The translations under genes were made by a program, and so were the position numbers. From NCBI RefSeq assembly GCF_900129855.1, contig NZ_LT670819.1:6138001-6202000 (forward strand): a stretch of 64,000 bases of DNA. The letters run 5' to 3'. Numbering within the stretch: position 1 is the stretch's first letter; every line of letters starts with the position of its first letter. Below the pieces are notes generated by a model. It did no database searches and was not told where the DNA came from. It worked only from the letters and a program-made list of their open reading frames with translations. Origin of the DNA: Streptomyces sp. 3214.6 (GTDB lineage Bacteria; Actinomycetota; Actinomycetes; Streptomycetales; Streptomycetaceae). This document shows positions 23,141 through 31,492 of this stretch, in pieces.

Positions 23141-24732
23141 AGCAGGTCCTCCTGGGTCATCGGGTCGGCGGCTTCCGGTCCGGCGGCCGCCTCACCCGGC
23201 GGACCGCCGTGCGTCCACGGAGTGTCCTCCGGGTCGGGCAACTTCGCGCCGCCGCGCTGTTCGTGTTCGAAGAGCGTGAAGCAGAGCAGGTCGCCCTTCT
23301 CGGGCACGGACCCCGCCTCGGGCTCCTTGCCGCGGCCCATCTTGTCGACGATCCGCAGCACCAGCAGGCCCTCCTCCACCTGTTCCACGAACTCCGCCGC
23401 CTGCGGCTTCCCGCCCAGCGACCGGAACACCTTCGCCCGCCCCGCGAGCTGCGGCCGGTCGTCCGTCCGCACGGTGACCAGCGGCCGCGGGCTCGGCCGC
23501 CTGCCCTCGCTGTACGCCATGACGACGTCGACGACCTCGCCCGCGAACGCCTCCCCGGCCAGCCGTCGCCCGGCCATCACCAGCGGATCGTCCAGCGCCT
23601 CCTGGGCCTCCAGGCGGGCCTGTTCCCGCTCGCGGGTGGCGAGCTTGTTCGCGGCGGTGACCGCGTCGTCACGGCGGGGCTGCGGGGGCTCACCAGCGAC
23701 GACCCGGTCGCGGTGCCCGGTGAACGACCAGCGGTCGCGCGTCCACCGCTCCTCGACGTGCGCGCCCTCCGGCAGCGCCCGCAACAGGTCCAGGCCGTCC
23801 CAGACCTTCTCCCAGGTGGGGAGCGTCCGACTGGCCACCAGCGCGCGGATCTCTTGCTCGGCGGCGCTGAGCGCGCCCAGCCGGTCGTCGGCCTGCAGGC
23901 CGTCCTCGGCGGCGGCCAGGGCGGTGCGCGCGCGGTCGTAGCGCTCGATGGCCGGGGCGAGCAGCTTGTTGTCGAACGCCGGGTCGGTCGCCGGACCGGC
24001 CGGCGGGCACAGCAGTTGTCCCGCCGCGTCCCGCGCGAGCTCCGCCCGCAGCGCCGCCGCCGCGCCCGTCTCGCCCGCCGGAGGGGCGATCCAGGCGAGC
24101 AGCGCCCCCAGATGCTGGTCCTCCAGGCTGGACTGTCCCGTCGCCCAGTGCCGGCCCAGCACCTCGGTCAGCGCCAGCAGCAGCGACGACCCCGGCACCC
24201 GCGACCGCTCCCCGAAGTGTGTCAGCCACCGCCCGAGCAGCGGCACGCGCGCCGGTGCCGGATACGGCGTCTCGGGGTCCTGTTCCGCCGTACGCCTGAA
24301 GCGCATGGAGCGGCCCAGGAGGCGGACGAAGTCGACGCCGGCGCGGCTCGGGACGATCAGCTGGGGCGCGTCGGCGCACAGCTCGACCTCGACCTTGACG
24401 CGCTTTCCGGTCTCCGGGTCGGTCTCGTTCCGTTCGGCGGCCTCCACGGCGTCCGCGTAGTCGTCGATGTACGGCAGGACGATGTCGGCCAGTTCGGCGA
24501 GGAACGCGAACCTGAGGTCGCGGTCGCGCGGCTGCGGTACGACGAGCAGGCGCGGCGCGGTCCGGTCGGTGCCGACCAGCGCGCCCAGCGGGGCGCCGGC
24601 CTCACCGGCGGTGGTGAGCGGCACAAGGACCAGCGGCCGCTCGGTCAGGCGCCGGTGGCGGACGGTGGCGGTGGGCTGGGCGTGGCCGGTGTGGACGGCC
24701 TCCAGGCGGGCGAGGGTGGCGATCAGTGACAC
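23137..24732 (-). CDS. Unknown 531-aa protein in the nuclease-helicase operon
   Basis: I do not recognise a domain. The GTG at 24732 overlaps the nuclease stop by 10 bp, and the stop overlaps the helicase start. The chain is soluble, with conserved-looking blocks RPLVLVPLTTAGEAGAPLGA, LLVVPQPRDRDLRFAFLAEL, PQLIVPSRAGVDFVRLLGRS and HRDRVVAGEPPQPRRDDAV. A helical Glu/Arg-rich part (AANKLATREREQARLEAQEA) may be coiled coil. A late beta-rich segment (LVTVRTDDRPQLAGRAKVFR, LLVLRIVDKMGRGKEPEAG) looks like a small DNA- or nucleotide-binding fold, but that is a guess. Coupling to both neighbours implies a stoichiometric partner of the nuclease and helicase. Confidence 0.75.
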   Translation of the reverse strand: MSLIATLARLEAVHTGHAQPTATVRHRRLTERPLVLVPLTTAGEAGAPLGALVGTDRTAPRLLVVPQPRDRDLRFAFLAELADIVLPYIDDYADAVEAAERNETDPETGKRVKVEVELCADAPQLIVPSRAGVDFVRLLGRSMRFRRTAEQDPETPYPAPARVPLLGRWLTHFGERSRVPGSSLLLALTEVLGRHWATGQSSLEDQHLGALLAWIAPPAGETGAAAALRAELARDAAGQLLCPPAGPATDPAFDNKLLAPAIERYDRARTALAAAEDGLQADDRLGALSAAEQEIRALVASRTLPTWEKVWDGLDLLRALPEGAHVEERWTRDRWSFTGHRDRVVAGEPPQPRRDDAVTAANKLATREREQARLEAQEALDDPLVMAGRRLAGEAFAGEVVDVVMAYSEGRRPSPRPLVTVRTDDRPQLAGRAKVFRSLGGKPQAAEFVEQVEEGLLVLRIVDKMGRGKEPEAGSVPEKGDLLCFTLFEHEQRGGAKLPDPEDTPWTHGGPPGEAAAGPEAADPMTQEDLL

Positions 24733-25928
24733 ATCGCCCCCAGGGCTTCGGCGCGCAGCTGTGCGGCTCTGCGCAGGGCGGCCACCGCCGGATCGGTGGG
24801 GTCTCCGGCCTCGCCGCGGGCCGCCGCGAGGACGCCGTCGACGGTCGTCAGGTCGCCGAGTTCGGCGCGCACGGACCGGCCCAGCGAGGTGACGGCGCCG
24901 GCCGCGCGGGAGCGGTCGCGGCAGTGGAAGGCCAGCTCGCAGGCGGCCAGGCACTCGGGCGCATACGTCGCCGGGACCGATTCGACGGCGGCCGTGAGCT
25001 GCTCGGCGGGCAGCTCGGGGGAGAAGCAGGCGCCCTCCGGGAGGGCGTCGGCGATGTCCTGGATGCGAGTGAGGCGGGCCAGCTGGCGGGCGGTGACCGC
25101 GCGCTGCTTGCGCACGTCCACGGCGGAGGCGGTGGGCAGGTTGGAGAAGTCCTTGGGGCAGACCAGGAGCACGCGGTGACGCACGCGCGGGGCCGGGTCG
25201 AGCCGGGCGGCGACCTCTTCCAGGGCCAGCACATAGACGGCGGCCTGCCGGGCGGCGGCGCCGACCTTCGCCGGGTCCGCCGAACCGTCCAGCATCGGAA
25301 AGGACTTGATCTCCACGACCGTCCAGCTGCCGTCCGGGTGCACCACCACGGCGTCCGGCTCCAGGAAGGCGGGGGAGCCCGCGACGTCCAGCGCGATCAT
25401 CGGGTGGTCCAGCAGTGTCCAGGTGCCGCTCGCCGCGGTGGCCTCGCGCAGCGCCAGCGACGTGCGCGCGGTACGGCCCTCGGGGCCGATCGCGGACAGG
25501 TCGGGCACGGCGGCGCCGACGGGCGGTGCGGCGGCCGGGTCCAGTCGCTCGTGCACCAGCCGCAGCAGTTCCGCGCCGCCGTCCGCCTTCACCTTCGCCT
25601 CGAACGCGTTGCCGCGCGTGAGGGCGAACTGGGACTGTCCGAACACCGACGGCGAACCCAACGCGCCCGCCACCGCTGCCTTGTCCACCCCGGCGCCGTC
25701 GAGGATCGCGCGCCGCCTGCAGCCCGGGTTGGCGGCGAGCGCCGCGAGGGCACGGGCGTCCAGCGCCTTGGCCGGTACGTCCGGTCCGCGCAGCTCAGCG
25801 AGCCGCTGCCGGAGCGCCGTCCCCCGCGTCCGAGGGAGAGGCACCCGGGTCGGCTCCGGGCCGAAGCCGTGACTCGCGCTGCCTTGGAATTCGCTCACCC
25901 GGGGAAGTCTGGCATCCGCCACTGACAA
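24723..25928 (-). CDS. RecB/Cas4/Dna2-like PD-(D/E)XK nuclease with a probable 4Fe-4S cluster
   Basis: Up to 401 aa. Nuclease motifs appear in the right order: RGNAFEAKV (Glu110), PDAVVVHPDG (Asp192), WTVVEIKSF (Glu206, Lys208) and ARQAAVYVLAL (QxxxY). A Cys at 70 in NPGCRRRAIL, followed much later by ECLAACELAFHC (Cys326, 330, 336), matches the one-plus-three cysteine layout that holds an Fe-S cluster in AddB, Dna2 and Cas4; the spacing C-x3-C-x5-C is one residue longer than usual. It is likely an exonuclease or flap nuclease acting with the helicase two genes downstream. Starts are uncertain: TTG at 25928, GTG at 25922 or GTG at 25901, none with a clear ribosome site. The 5' end overlaps the PAP2 gene out of frame. 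Confidence 0.82.
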   Translation of the reverse strand: MSVADARLPRVSEFQGSASHGFGPEPTRVPLPRTRGTALRQRLAELRGPDVPAKALDARALAALAANPGCRRRAILDGAGVDKAAVAGALGSPSVFGQSQFALTRGNAFEAKVKADGGAELLRLVHERLDPAAAPPVGAAVPDLSAIGPEGRTARTSLALREATAASGTWTLLDHPMIALDVAGSPAFLEPDAVVVHPDGSWTVVEIKSFPMLDGSADPAKVGAAARQAAVYVLALEEVAARLDPAPRVRHRVLLVCPKDFSNLPTASAVDVRKQRAVTARQLARLTRIQDIADALPEGACFSPELPAEQLTAAVESVPATYAPECLAACELAFHCRDRSRAAGAVTSLGRSVRAELGDLTTVDGVLAAARGEAGDPTDPAVAALRRAAQLRAEALGAMCH

Positions 25929-26748
25929 TCGAGGCCGATGCGCCGGGAGAGTCCGCCGGGAGCAGCGGGACCCGGGCCGTGAACCACACCCGCGCGCGAT
26001 CCGCGCCGCGCATCACCAGCGGGGTCAGCAGCAGTCCGACGCCCATCACGGCGGCGCCCGCGACCGCGTCGAGGAAGTAGTGGTTGGCGGTGCCCATCAC
26101 CACGAGCGTCGTCACCAGCGGGTAGACGACGCCCGCCGTCTTCGCCAGACGGGTGCCGCCGTGGCGCCACAGCATCACGCCGCACCACAGGGCCCAGCCG
26201 ACATGCAGGCTCGGCATGGCCGCGTACTGGTTCGTCATGCCGCCCATGCCGCGAGGGGCGCTCGCCTCGCCGCCCCACCAGCCGTACGAGCTGTACTGGG
26301 CCATCGTGTCCACGAAGCCGTGGCCCGCCGACAGCAGCCGGGGCGGGCAGGTGGGCAGCATGGTGAAGCCGACGAGGCCCATGAAGGTGGACGTCATCAG
26401 CCAGGTGCGGGCGGCCCGGTAGCGCACGGCCCGGGAGCGGAACAGCCAGACCAGGATCGCGGGTGTCACCACGTAGTGCAGCGACGCGTACCAGAAGTCG
26501 GCCGGCACGCCGATCCACGCCTGGGTTCTGAACAGCCGGTTCAGCGGGTGCTCGGCGTTGATGTGCAGGAACTTCTCGATGCGCAGGATCGCCAGGCCGT
26601 GGTCGACCGCCGTCGTGACGTCGCCGCGCGCGAGCAGGCGCCCCGCCGAGTAGCAGGCGTACACCAGCACGATCAGGGGCAGCTCGGTCCACCAGCGCAG
26701 CCGTGCCCGCGGGGCCGCCTCGGTGCCTGGTGTCTCGGTCTGCGGCAT
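25795..26748 (-). CDS. PAP2-superfamily membrane phosphatase
   Basis: A 317-aa protein with about six spans. The PAP2 phosphatase signatures are PTCPPRLL, the second motif in YAAMPSLHVGWALW (SxH) and the third in GTANHYFLDAVAGA (with the nucleophile-activating His). This resembles inositol-phosphorylceramide-synthase-like or lipid phosphatases (PAP2_3), so the substrate is probably a phospholipid or prenyl phosphate at the membrane. The C-terminal 50 residues after the last span are Pro/Ser/Arg-rich and low complexity. They are encoded by DNA that also forms the 5' end of the nuclease gene in another frame (about 134 bp), so the tail may be a recent extension. Confidence 0.85.
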   Translation of the reverse strand: MPQTETPGTEAAPRARLRWWTELPLIVLVYACYSAGRLLARGDVTTAVDHGLAILRIEKFLHINAEHPLNRLFRTQAWIGVPADFWYASLHYVVTPAILVWLFRSRAVRYRAARTWLMTSTFMGLVGFTMLPTCPPRLLSAGHGFVDTMAQYSSYGWWGGEASAPRGMGGMTNQYAAMPSLHVGWALWCGVMLWRHGGTRLAKTAGVVYPLVTTLVVMGTANHYFLDAVAGAAVMGVGLLLTPLVMRGADRARVWFTARVPLLPADSPGASASIVSGGCQTSPGERIPRQRESRLRPGADPGASPSDAGDGAPAAAR

Positions 26749-26974
26749 CCGATTGCCTCCCCCTTCTTGTCGCTGTGTACTCGTCGCTGCGGCGCCGGTG
26801 GCGCGGGACAGGCCACTTTACGGTGTATGTACGCGCCCGTTACGAGCGCCCCGGCTCTCAAAGACGCTGAGATCGCCCGGCGGGTTGCCCCTGTTCAGGG
26901 TGAGCGATGATGGAGGGGTTCCGCCTCCGTTTTCTCCCCTGATTCCTCCAGGGGTTTCCCCGGAAAGGCCCCTT

Positions 26975-27568
26975 ATGGCACCGCGCATCCTGCTGGCCCG
27001 GCACGGACAGACGCAGTGGTCGCTGTCCGGCAAGCACACCGGCAGGACCGACGTGCCCCTTCTGGAGGAGGGCCGGCGGGGCGCCAAGCTGCTCGGCGAG
27101 CGGCTGCACCGGGCGCCGTTCGACGGCCTGAGGGACGTCGAGATACGCACCAGCCCGCTGGCACGCGCGCGTGAGACGTGCGAACTCGCCGGCTTCGGCG
27201 AGCGGGCCACGACCTGGGACACCCTCATGGAGTGGCACTACGGCGCCTACGAGGGTCTGACGCCCGCCGAGATCCAGGCCGTCCGGCCCGGCTGGCTGAT
27301 CTGGCGCGACGGCGTCCCCGAGGGCGAGACCCTCGCCGAGGTGACCGCCCGCGCGGACGAGGTCGTCGGCTGGGCGCGCTCGGCCGAGCGGGATGTGCTG
27401 GTCTTCGCCCACGGGCACATCCTCCGCTCCATAGGGGCACGCTGGCTGGGTCTGCCGCTGGACTTCGCGGCCCGTATCCGGCTGAACCCGACGTCGCTCT
27501 CGGTCCTGGGCTGGGCCTACGGCGAACCGGCGATCGAGAGCTGGAACGACCTCGGGCACCTCGCGTAG
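26975..27568 (+). CDS. Histidine phosphatase-family protein (phosphoglycerate mutase-like)
   Basis: A 197-aa protein; the ATG follows GGAAAGGCC. The RHG motif LLARHGQTQWS at the N-terminus supplies the phospho-accepting His, with Arg in TSPLARARETC, Glu in MEWHYGAYEG and the second His in VLVFAHGHILRSI. It is of the small bacterial phosphatase/GpmB-like class; the natural substrate cannot be told. It is divergent from the PAP2 gene (226 bp between them, without visible features) and convergent with the TPR regulator. Confidence 0.85.
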   Translation: MAPRILLARHGQTQWSLSGKHTGRTDVPLLEEGRRGAKLLGERLHRAPFDGLRDVEIRTSPLARARETCELAGFGERATTWDTLMEWHYGAYEGLTPAEIQAVRPGWLIWRDGVPEGETLAEVTARADEVVGWARSAERDVLVFAHGHILRSIGARWLGLPLDFAARIRLNPTSLSVLGWAYGEPAIESWNDLGHLA

Positions 27569-27636
27569 GGACGGCCTTGGCTGCCCGGCCTGCCAGGGCG
27601 GTGACGCGAGGGCGGTGCGAGGGAGCGAGCCGGGGT

Positions 27637-29097
27637 TCACACCGTTCGCGGGGTCGAGGCGTGCCGTTCCAGGAACGTCGAGACGCCCGCCGCCCGCCGG
27701 TGCGGCAGCAGGACCCGCGCCGTTCCGGCCAGCATCGTCTGGATCCGGGACGACTGGACCTGGTCCAGCAGGTCCAGGACGCGCATCCCGGCCACCGCAG
27801 CCTCGTCGGGGCGGCCCCCGCGCGCGAGGTCGTCCGCCAGCTCGGCCGTGTACAGCGCGATGTTGCGGGTGAAGTGCGGGTCCTGGAGTTCCGCCGCCCG
27901 TCCCGCGTGCCGGGCCGCGCGCGGCCAGTCGCCCAGCGTCGACCAGCACTGTGCCTTGAGCCCCTCCAGCTCGGCCGCGCCGTAGAAGCTCATCCACTCG
28001 GGGTCGTCGTCACAGGGGCCGCGGTCGTAGAGGGCCTGCGCGCGGACCAGGGCCTGCTCGCAGCCGGTGCGGTCGGCGAGCCCCGCCCAGCCGCCCGCCT
28101 CACGCAGCGCGAGCAGCGACATCAGGCGCGGGGAGCCCAGCGGGCGGGCGACGCGCTGGGCGGCCTGGGCGGCGCGGACGGCCTCGCGGGGGCGGCCCGC
28201 GTCCCGGGCGAGGAACGCCGTGTTGCAGAAGGCGTGCGCCTCCAGCGCCTGGTCGCCGGTCATCCGGGCGGTGGCGAGGGCCTCCGCGTAGTGCGAGCGC
28301 GCGTCGTCGAACCGTCCCGAGTCGTGGGCCAGCCAGCCCACGGAGATGGCGAGCTCCCCGGCCCCGGAGTGGAGCCGGTCGGCGGTGGTCTGCCGGGTCG
28401 TCCCGGCGTCCAGCAGTGCGTAGGCGGCGCGCAGTGGAGCGGCCGCGCGCCGGTAGAGGCCGTCGGCCCCGTGCCGGTCGTCCAGCAGCCGGATCCGGCG
28501 GACCGCTTCTTCGAGGGCGCCCGCCTCGCTCGTCCCCGCGCGGCGCCCGGGCCGTGCCGCCGCCGACGCGTCGGGGGCGAGCCCCAGGGGGCCCAGTGTG
28601 GCGGCGGCCATCGTGGCTCCTCCGCCGGTCATGAATGCGCGACGCAGCACGTCGCTCTCCTCGTCGTTGTGGTGCGTGTCGTACGGGTCCTGCGTGTCAT
28701 ACGGCTCGTGCGCCCTGCCCGTCTCACCCGTGTTCCGCCCGTCACTCGTGGTGCGCTCCGGTCTTGTGGTGTGCGTGGAGGGCGCGTCCTCGGTGATGCG
28801 CGCCCCCCGTCCGCGAACGGACGAGCGGGGCGCGAACCCCAGATCGGTCAGCGTGCGGCCGGGGAACATGTGCAGGAACACCCGTTCGTACGCGTAGTTG
28901 GGGCAGCGGATCTCCCCCGCCTCGACCCGCCCGATGTAGCGCGCGTCACAGCTGACCCGCTCGCCGATCTCGCGGGCGGCCCGCCGTACGAGCGCGGCGA
29001 ACTCGGCCGGCGAGCGCCGTCCACGCACCTGCCGGAAGGCGAGGTTGGGCCGGGCCGGCCGGTCGGGCCGAGGTGGGGGCACCGTTGACGACGCCAT
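27637..29097 (-). CDS. Helix-turn-helix/TPR regulator (NsdA-like family)
   Basis: 486 aa from the ATG at 29097 (CGAGAGGACC upstream). The first 100 residues contain a Cro/C1-type DNA-binding helix pair (EFAALVRRAAREIGERVSC, RYIGRVEAGEIRCPNYAYE). A Ser/Thr/Asp/His-rich linker follows (about 105-165; EPYDTQDPYDTHHNDEE). The C-terminal half is built of TPR-like helical pairs (DDARSHYAEALATARMTGD, EAVRAAQAAQRVARPLGSP). Streptomyces has several such proteins, including NsdA and NsdB, negative regulators of development and antibiotics; membership of this wider family is all I claim. The middle FMTGGGATMAAATLGPLGLA resembles a membrane-like or Tat-like segment seen in the family. No operon partner is evident. 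Confidence 0.75.
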   Translation of the reverse strand: MASSTVPPPRPDRPARPNLAFRQVRGRRSPAEFAALVRRAAREIGERVSCDARYIGRVEAGEIRCPNYAYERVFLHMFPGRTLTDLGFAPRSSVRGRGARITEDAPSTHTTRPERTTSDGRNTGETGRAHEPYDTQDPYDTHHNDEESDVLRRAFMTGGGATMAAATLGPLGLAPDASAAARPGRRAGTSEAGALEEAVRRIRLLDDRHGADGLYRRAAAPLRAAYALLDAGTTRQTTADRLHSGAGELAISVGWLAHDSGRFDDARSHYAEALATARMTGDQALEAHAFCNTAFLARDAGRPREAVRAAQAAQRVARPLGSPRLMSLLALREAGGWAGLADRTGCEQALVRAQALYDRGPCDDDPEWMSFYGAAELEGLKAQCWSTLGDWPRAARHAGRAAELQDPHFTRNIALYTAELADDLARGGRPDEAAVAGMRVLDLLDQVQSSRIQTMLAGTARVLLPHRRAAGVSTFLERHASTPRTV

Positions 29098-29353
29098 GGC
29101 CGGGTCCTCTCGTGCGAACCGTCGAACCATGCCGGAGTCGGGGTGAGTTGTCCGTGTGGCACCCTTGTTCCCGGCGGGCAAGAACGTACCTGCTGTGCTC
29201 GGGCCGTCATGCGCTGTTTGGCTACAAACCGGATATCTCATCCGTGATCTGCCATGAACTGCCATCCTTTGCGGCGGACTTCCGCCGTAGCCCTTGACGC
29301 CGTGCCGCGTTGAGCCTTGCGGACTACAGGCGGGCTGCGCGGTGGAGGCCGGG

Positions 29354-29743
29354 ATGGAGACCAGCCAGAGCAACGATCCTTGTGTGCCGTCGGGGGCGGC
29401 GTGCGACCTGGTGACGGTGCCGACCCGGCAGGGGCTGGAGGCCGTCGACATCCTGCGGAGGGCGTCGGCCGGGGACGGGGTGGGGCCCGTCCTGCACGAC
29501 GACGGCGGCGGCACCCTCGGCTTCGTGGTCCCGGCCGGGACGGCGGCGGCCTGGGACGTACCGGGCAGCACCTGCACACAGACCGACGGCCGCGGACTGA
29601 GACTCGCCCCCGAGCCCCCCGTCAAGGGCTCGGACTGGCTGGTGCCCCCCGGCGAGGCAGACCTCGCGACGGACCCGGCGGTGCTGCGACAGGCGTTGGG
29701 CGAGGCAGCCCGAATGATCGAAGCAGCAGACAGCTGCCGCTGA
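29354..29743 (+). CDS. Conserved hypothetical protein (129 aa)
   Basis: The ATG at 29354 follows GGTGGAGGCC. The chain is soluble and contains CDLVTVPTRQGLEAVDILRR, VGPVLHDDGGGTLGFVVPAG, and a C-terminal helix ALGEAARMIEAADSCR. I recall similar proteins widely in Streptomyces, but not a function; parts resemble short primase/polymerase-domain-like proteins, which is weak evidence. The 256-bp gap upstream (29098-29353) is shared with the divergent TPR regulator and must hold both promoters; I see no clear motif there. Confidence 0.65.
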   Translation: METSQSNDPCVPSGAACDLVTVPTRQGLEAVDILRRASAGDGVGPVLHDDGGGTLGFVVPAGTAAAWDVPGSTCTQTDGRGLRLAPEPPVKGSDWLVPPGEADLATDPAVLRQALGEAARMIEAADSCR

Positions 29744-29873
29744 GCCGCGACCGGTCGGCACGGGCGCACCGGGCCGCTGCTGCCCCGCAGGCGGTCGGCA
29801 GTCGGCGCCGTCCCCGCAGGGGGTGGCTCGGCTGGGCGCGCGGGGGGTCTTCGGGGGCTGCGAAAATGTTGTC

Positions 29874-30743
29874 ATGGGAAAGTCCAGGAACACCCGGCGT
29901 GAGCGGGACGCCGAAGCCGCTGTCGTCGAGACCGTCGACGGCGGACTCGCCCAGCTCATCCCCGACCGGGATCGGGCGCGGGCCTGGACGCTGCTCATAG
30001 ACGGAGCCCCCCAGTCGCACGTCGACCTCGACGACCCTGCCCACCTCTCCTTCGAGTACCAGCGCCGTCTCGGCCATGTCATCGACCTCACCGCACCGCC
30101 CGGCAAGCCGCTGCACGCCGTGCACCTCGGCGGCGGCGCCTTCACCCTCGCCCGGTATGTCGCCGCCACCCGCCCCCGCTCCACCCAGCAGATCGTCGAA
30201 CGGGACGCGGCCCTCGTCCAACTGGTGCGCCGGGAGTTGCCGTTGGATCCGGGGGCGCGGATCAGGGTCAGGTCGGCCGATGCGCGCGAAGGGCTCGCCA
30301 AGGTGCCCGACGGGTGGGCCGACCTCGTCATAGCCGACGTGTTCAGCGGCGCCCGCACCCCCGCCCACCTCACGTCGACGGAGTTCCTCGACGAGGTCCG
30401 CAGGGCGCTGAAGCCCGGCGGGCGCTACGCCGCCAACCTCGCCGACGGCCCGCCGCTCGCCCACCTGCGCGGCCAGATCGCCACCGCCGCCGCCCGCTTC
30501 CCGGAACTCGCGCTGGTCGCCGACCCGACCGTGCTGCGGGGCAAACGGTTCGGTAACGCCGTACTCGTCGCCTCCGACCTGCCCCTGCCGATCGGCGAAC
30601 TGACCCGCCGGGCCGCCTCCGACCCGCACCCCGGGCGGGTCGAGCACGGCCGCGCCCTCATCGACTTCACCGGCGGGGCGGTGCCGGTCGCGGACGCGTC
30701 GGCGGTGGCCTCCCCGGCCCCGCCGCCGTCGGTGTTCCGCTAG
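29874..30743 (+). CDS. Spermidine-synthase-like class I methyltransferase-fold protein
   Basis: 289 aa from the ATG at 29874. The Rossmann core is plain: HAVHLGGGAFTLARYVAATR (SAM/dcSAM-binding loop), the acidic strand end QQIVERDAALVQLV, DAREGLAKVPDGWADLVIAD and FLDEVRRALKPGGRYAANL. This is the arrangement of spermidine/spermine synthase-like proteins, many of which in actinomycetes do not make polyamines. The substrate is unknown. Its 3' end converges with the Ser/Thr-rich membrane protein gene, 27 bp away. Confidence 0.78.
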   Translation: MGKSRNTRRERDAEAAVVETVDGGLAQLIPDRDRARAWTLLIDGAPQSHVDLDDPAHLSFEYQRRLGHVIDLTAPPGKPLHAVHLGGGAFTLARYVAATRPRSTQQIVERDAALVQLVRRELPLDPGARIRVRSADAREGLAKVPDGWADLVIADVFSGARTPAHLTSTEFLDEVRRALKPGGRYAANLADGPPLAHLRGQIATAAARFPELALVADPTVLRGKRFGNAVLVASDLPLPIGELTRRAASDPHPGRVEHGRALIDFTGGAVPVADASAVASPAPPPSVFR

Positions 30744-30770
30744 CGGAACAAGCGCATCGGCGGTCCTCGT

Positions 30771-31349
30771 CTAGTACGTGCCCACCTCGACGTGTGGTGG
30801 GCCGTCGTGCCAGGTGCAGAACACCGAGACGCGGTCCGCGCCGGAGCTGAACTCCACCCGGATCCATGACTCCGTCTTCCACACCTGCATCGACCAGCCC
30901 GCGCCCGGGGTCGCCGAGACGAGCGTCGCGGAGGTCGTGCCGAGGTCGAAGACGACCCGGCCGCCGTCGGTGTCGTAGCTCTTGACCGTGCCGGCGGGGG
31001 TGGGGGAGGACGGCTTCGTGGGGGTCGTCGGGGCGGGCGCGGGGGAGGTGCGGCTGGGCGTCGGGGACGTGCTGGACGTGCTGGACGTGCTGGACGTGCT
31101 GGACGTGCTGGACGTGCTGGACGTGCTGGACGGACTCGGTGAGCGCGACGGCGGCCGGCTGGGCGTCGGGGTAGGTGTCGTCAGGGGTTTCGCGTCCTGG
31201 GTGGTCGCCTCGCCCGCCGTCAGCGGCAGGGCGCGCGGCGGGTCGTAGGCCGTCCCCGCCATCACCGCGTGGACGCCCCACCACGACAGCGTGACCGCCG
31301 CGCCCGTGGCGAGCGCCCAGGCCAGCAGGTGTAGGAGTCCTCTGCGCAT
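30771..31349 (-). CDS. Membrane-anchored protein with Ser/Thr repeat linker and C-terminal beta domain
   Basis: About 192 aa. An N-terminal span (LLHLLAWALATGAAVTLSWWGVHAVMAGTAY) anchors a long Pro/Ser/Thr spacer containing an STS triplet array, followed by a 75-residue extracellular domain (VKSYDTDGGRVVFDLGTTSA, WSMQVWKTESWIRVEFSSGA, VSVFCTWHDGPPHVEV). The layout suggests a surface domain held off the membrane by a glycosylatable stalk. The function is not recognised. The ATG at 31349 is used here; one at 31358 is equally possible. It is divergent from the two-component genes. Confidence 0.7.
   Translation of the reverse strand: MRRGLLHLLAWALATGAAVTLSWWGVHAVMAGTAYDPPRALPLTAGEATTQDAKPLTTPTPTPSRPPSRSPSPSSTSSTSSTSSTSSTSSTSSTSPTPSRTSPAPAPTTPTKPSSPTPAGTVKSYDTDGGRVVFDLGTTSATLVSATPGAGWSMQVWKTESWIRVEFSSGADRVSVFCTWHDGPPHVEVGTY
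31066..31128. repeat. Seven tandem 9-bp repeats (GACGTGCTG) inside the Ser/Thr-rich gene
   Basis: Seven perfect copies of GACGTGCTG in a row. On the minus strand they encode the Ser-Thr-Ser array of the stalk. Copy-number change would keep the frame. Confidence 0.95.
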
Positions 31350-31492
31350 CGCGGCCATCTTGCCCCACGCGCCTCACCCGTGTCGCACAGATGTCCCCTC
31401 CACCACGCACGGCCGCCTCACCGGTTGTCCACAATCGCTTGGTTGTCCACAGGCCCGGATGGGGCTCGGCGGTATGGCGTAGGTTGCGGCGC

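Noticed and set aside
24723..25928. Cas4 of a CRISPR system
   Set aside because: The nuclease shares Cas4/RecB motifs, but there is no CRISPR array or other cas gene in the window, and its partners are a helicase and an unknown protein.
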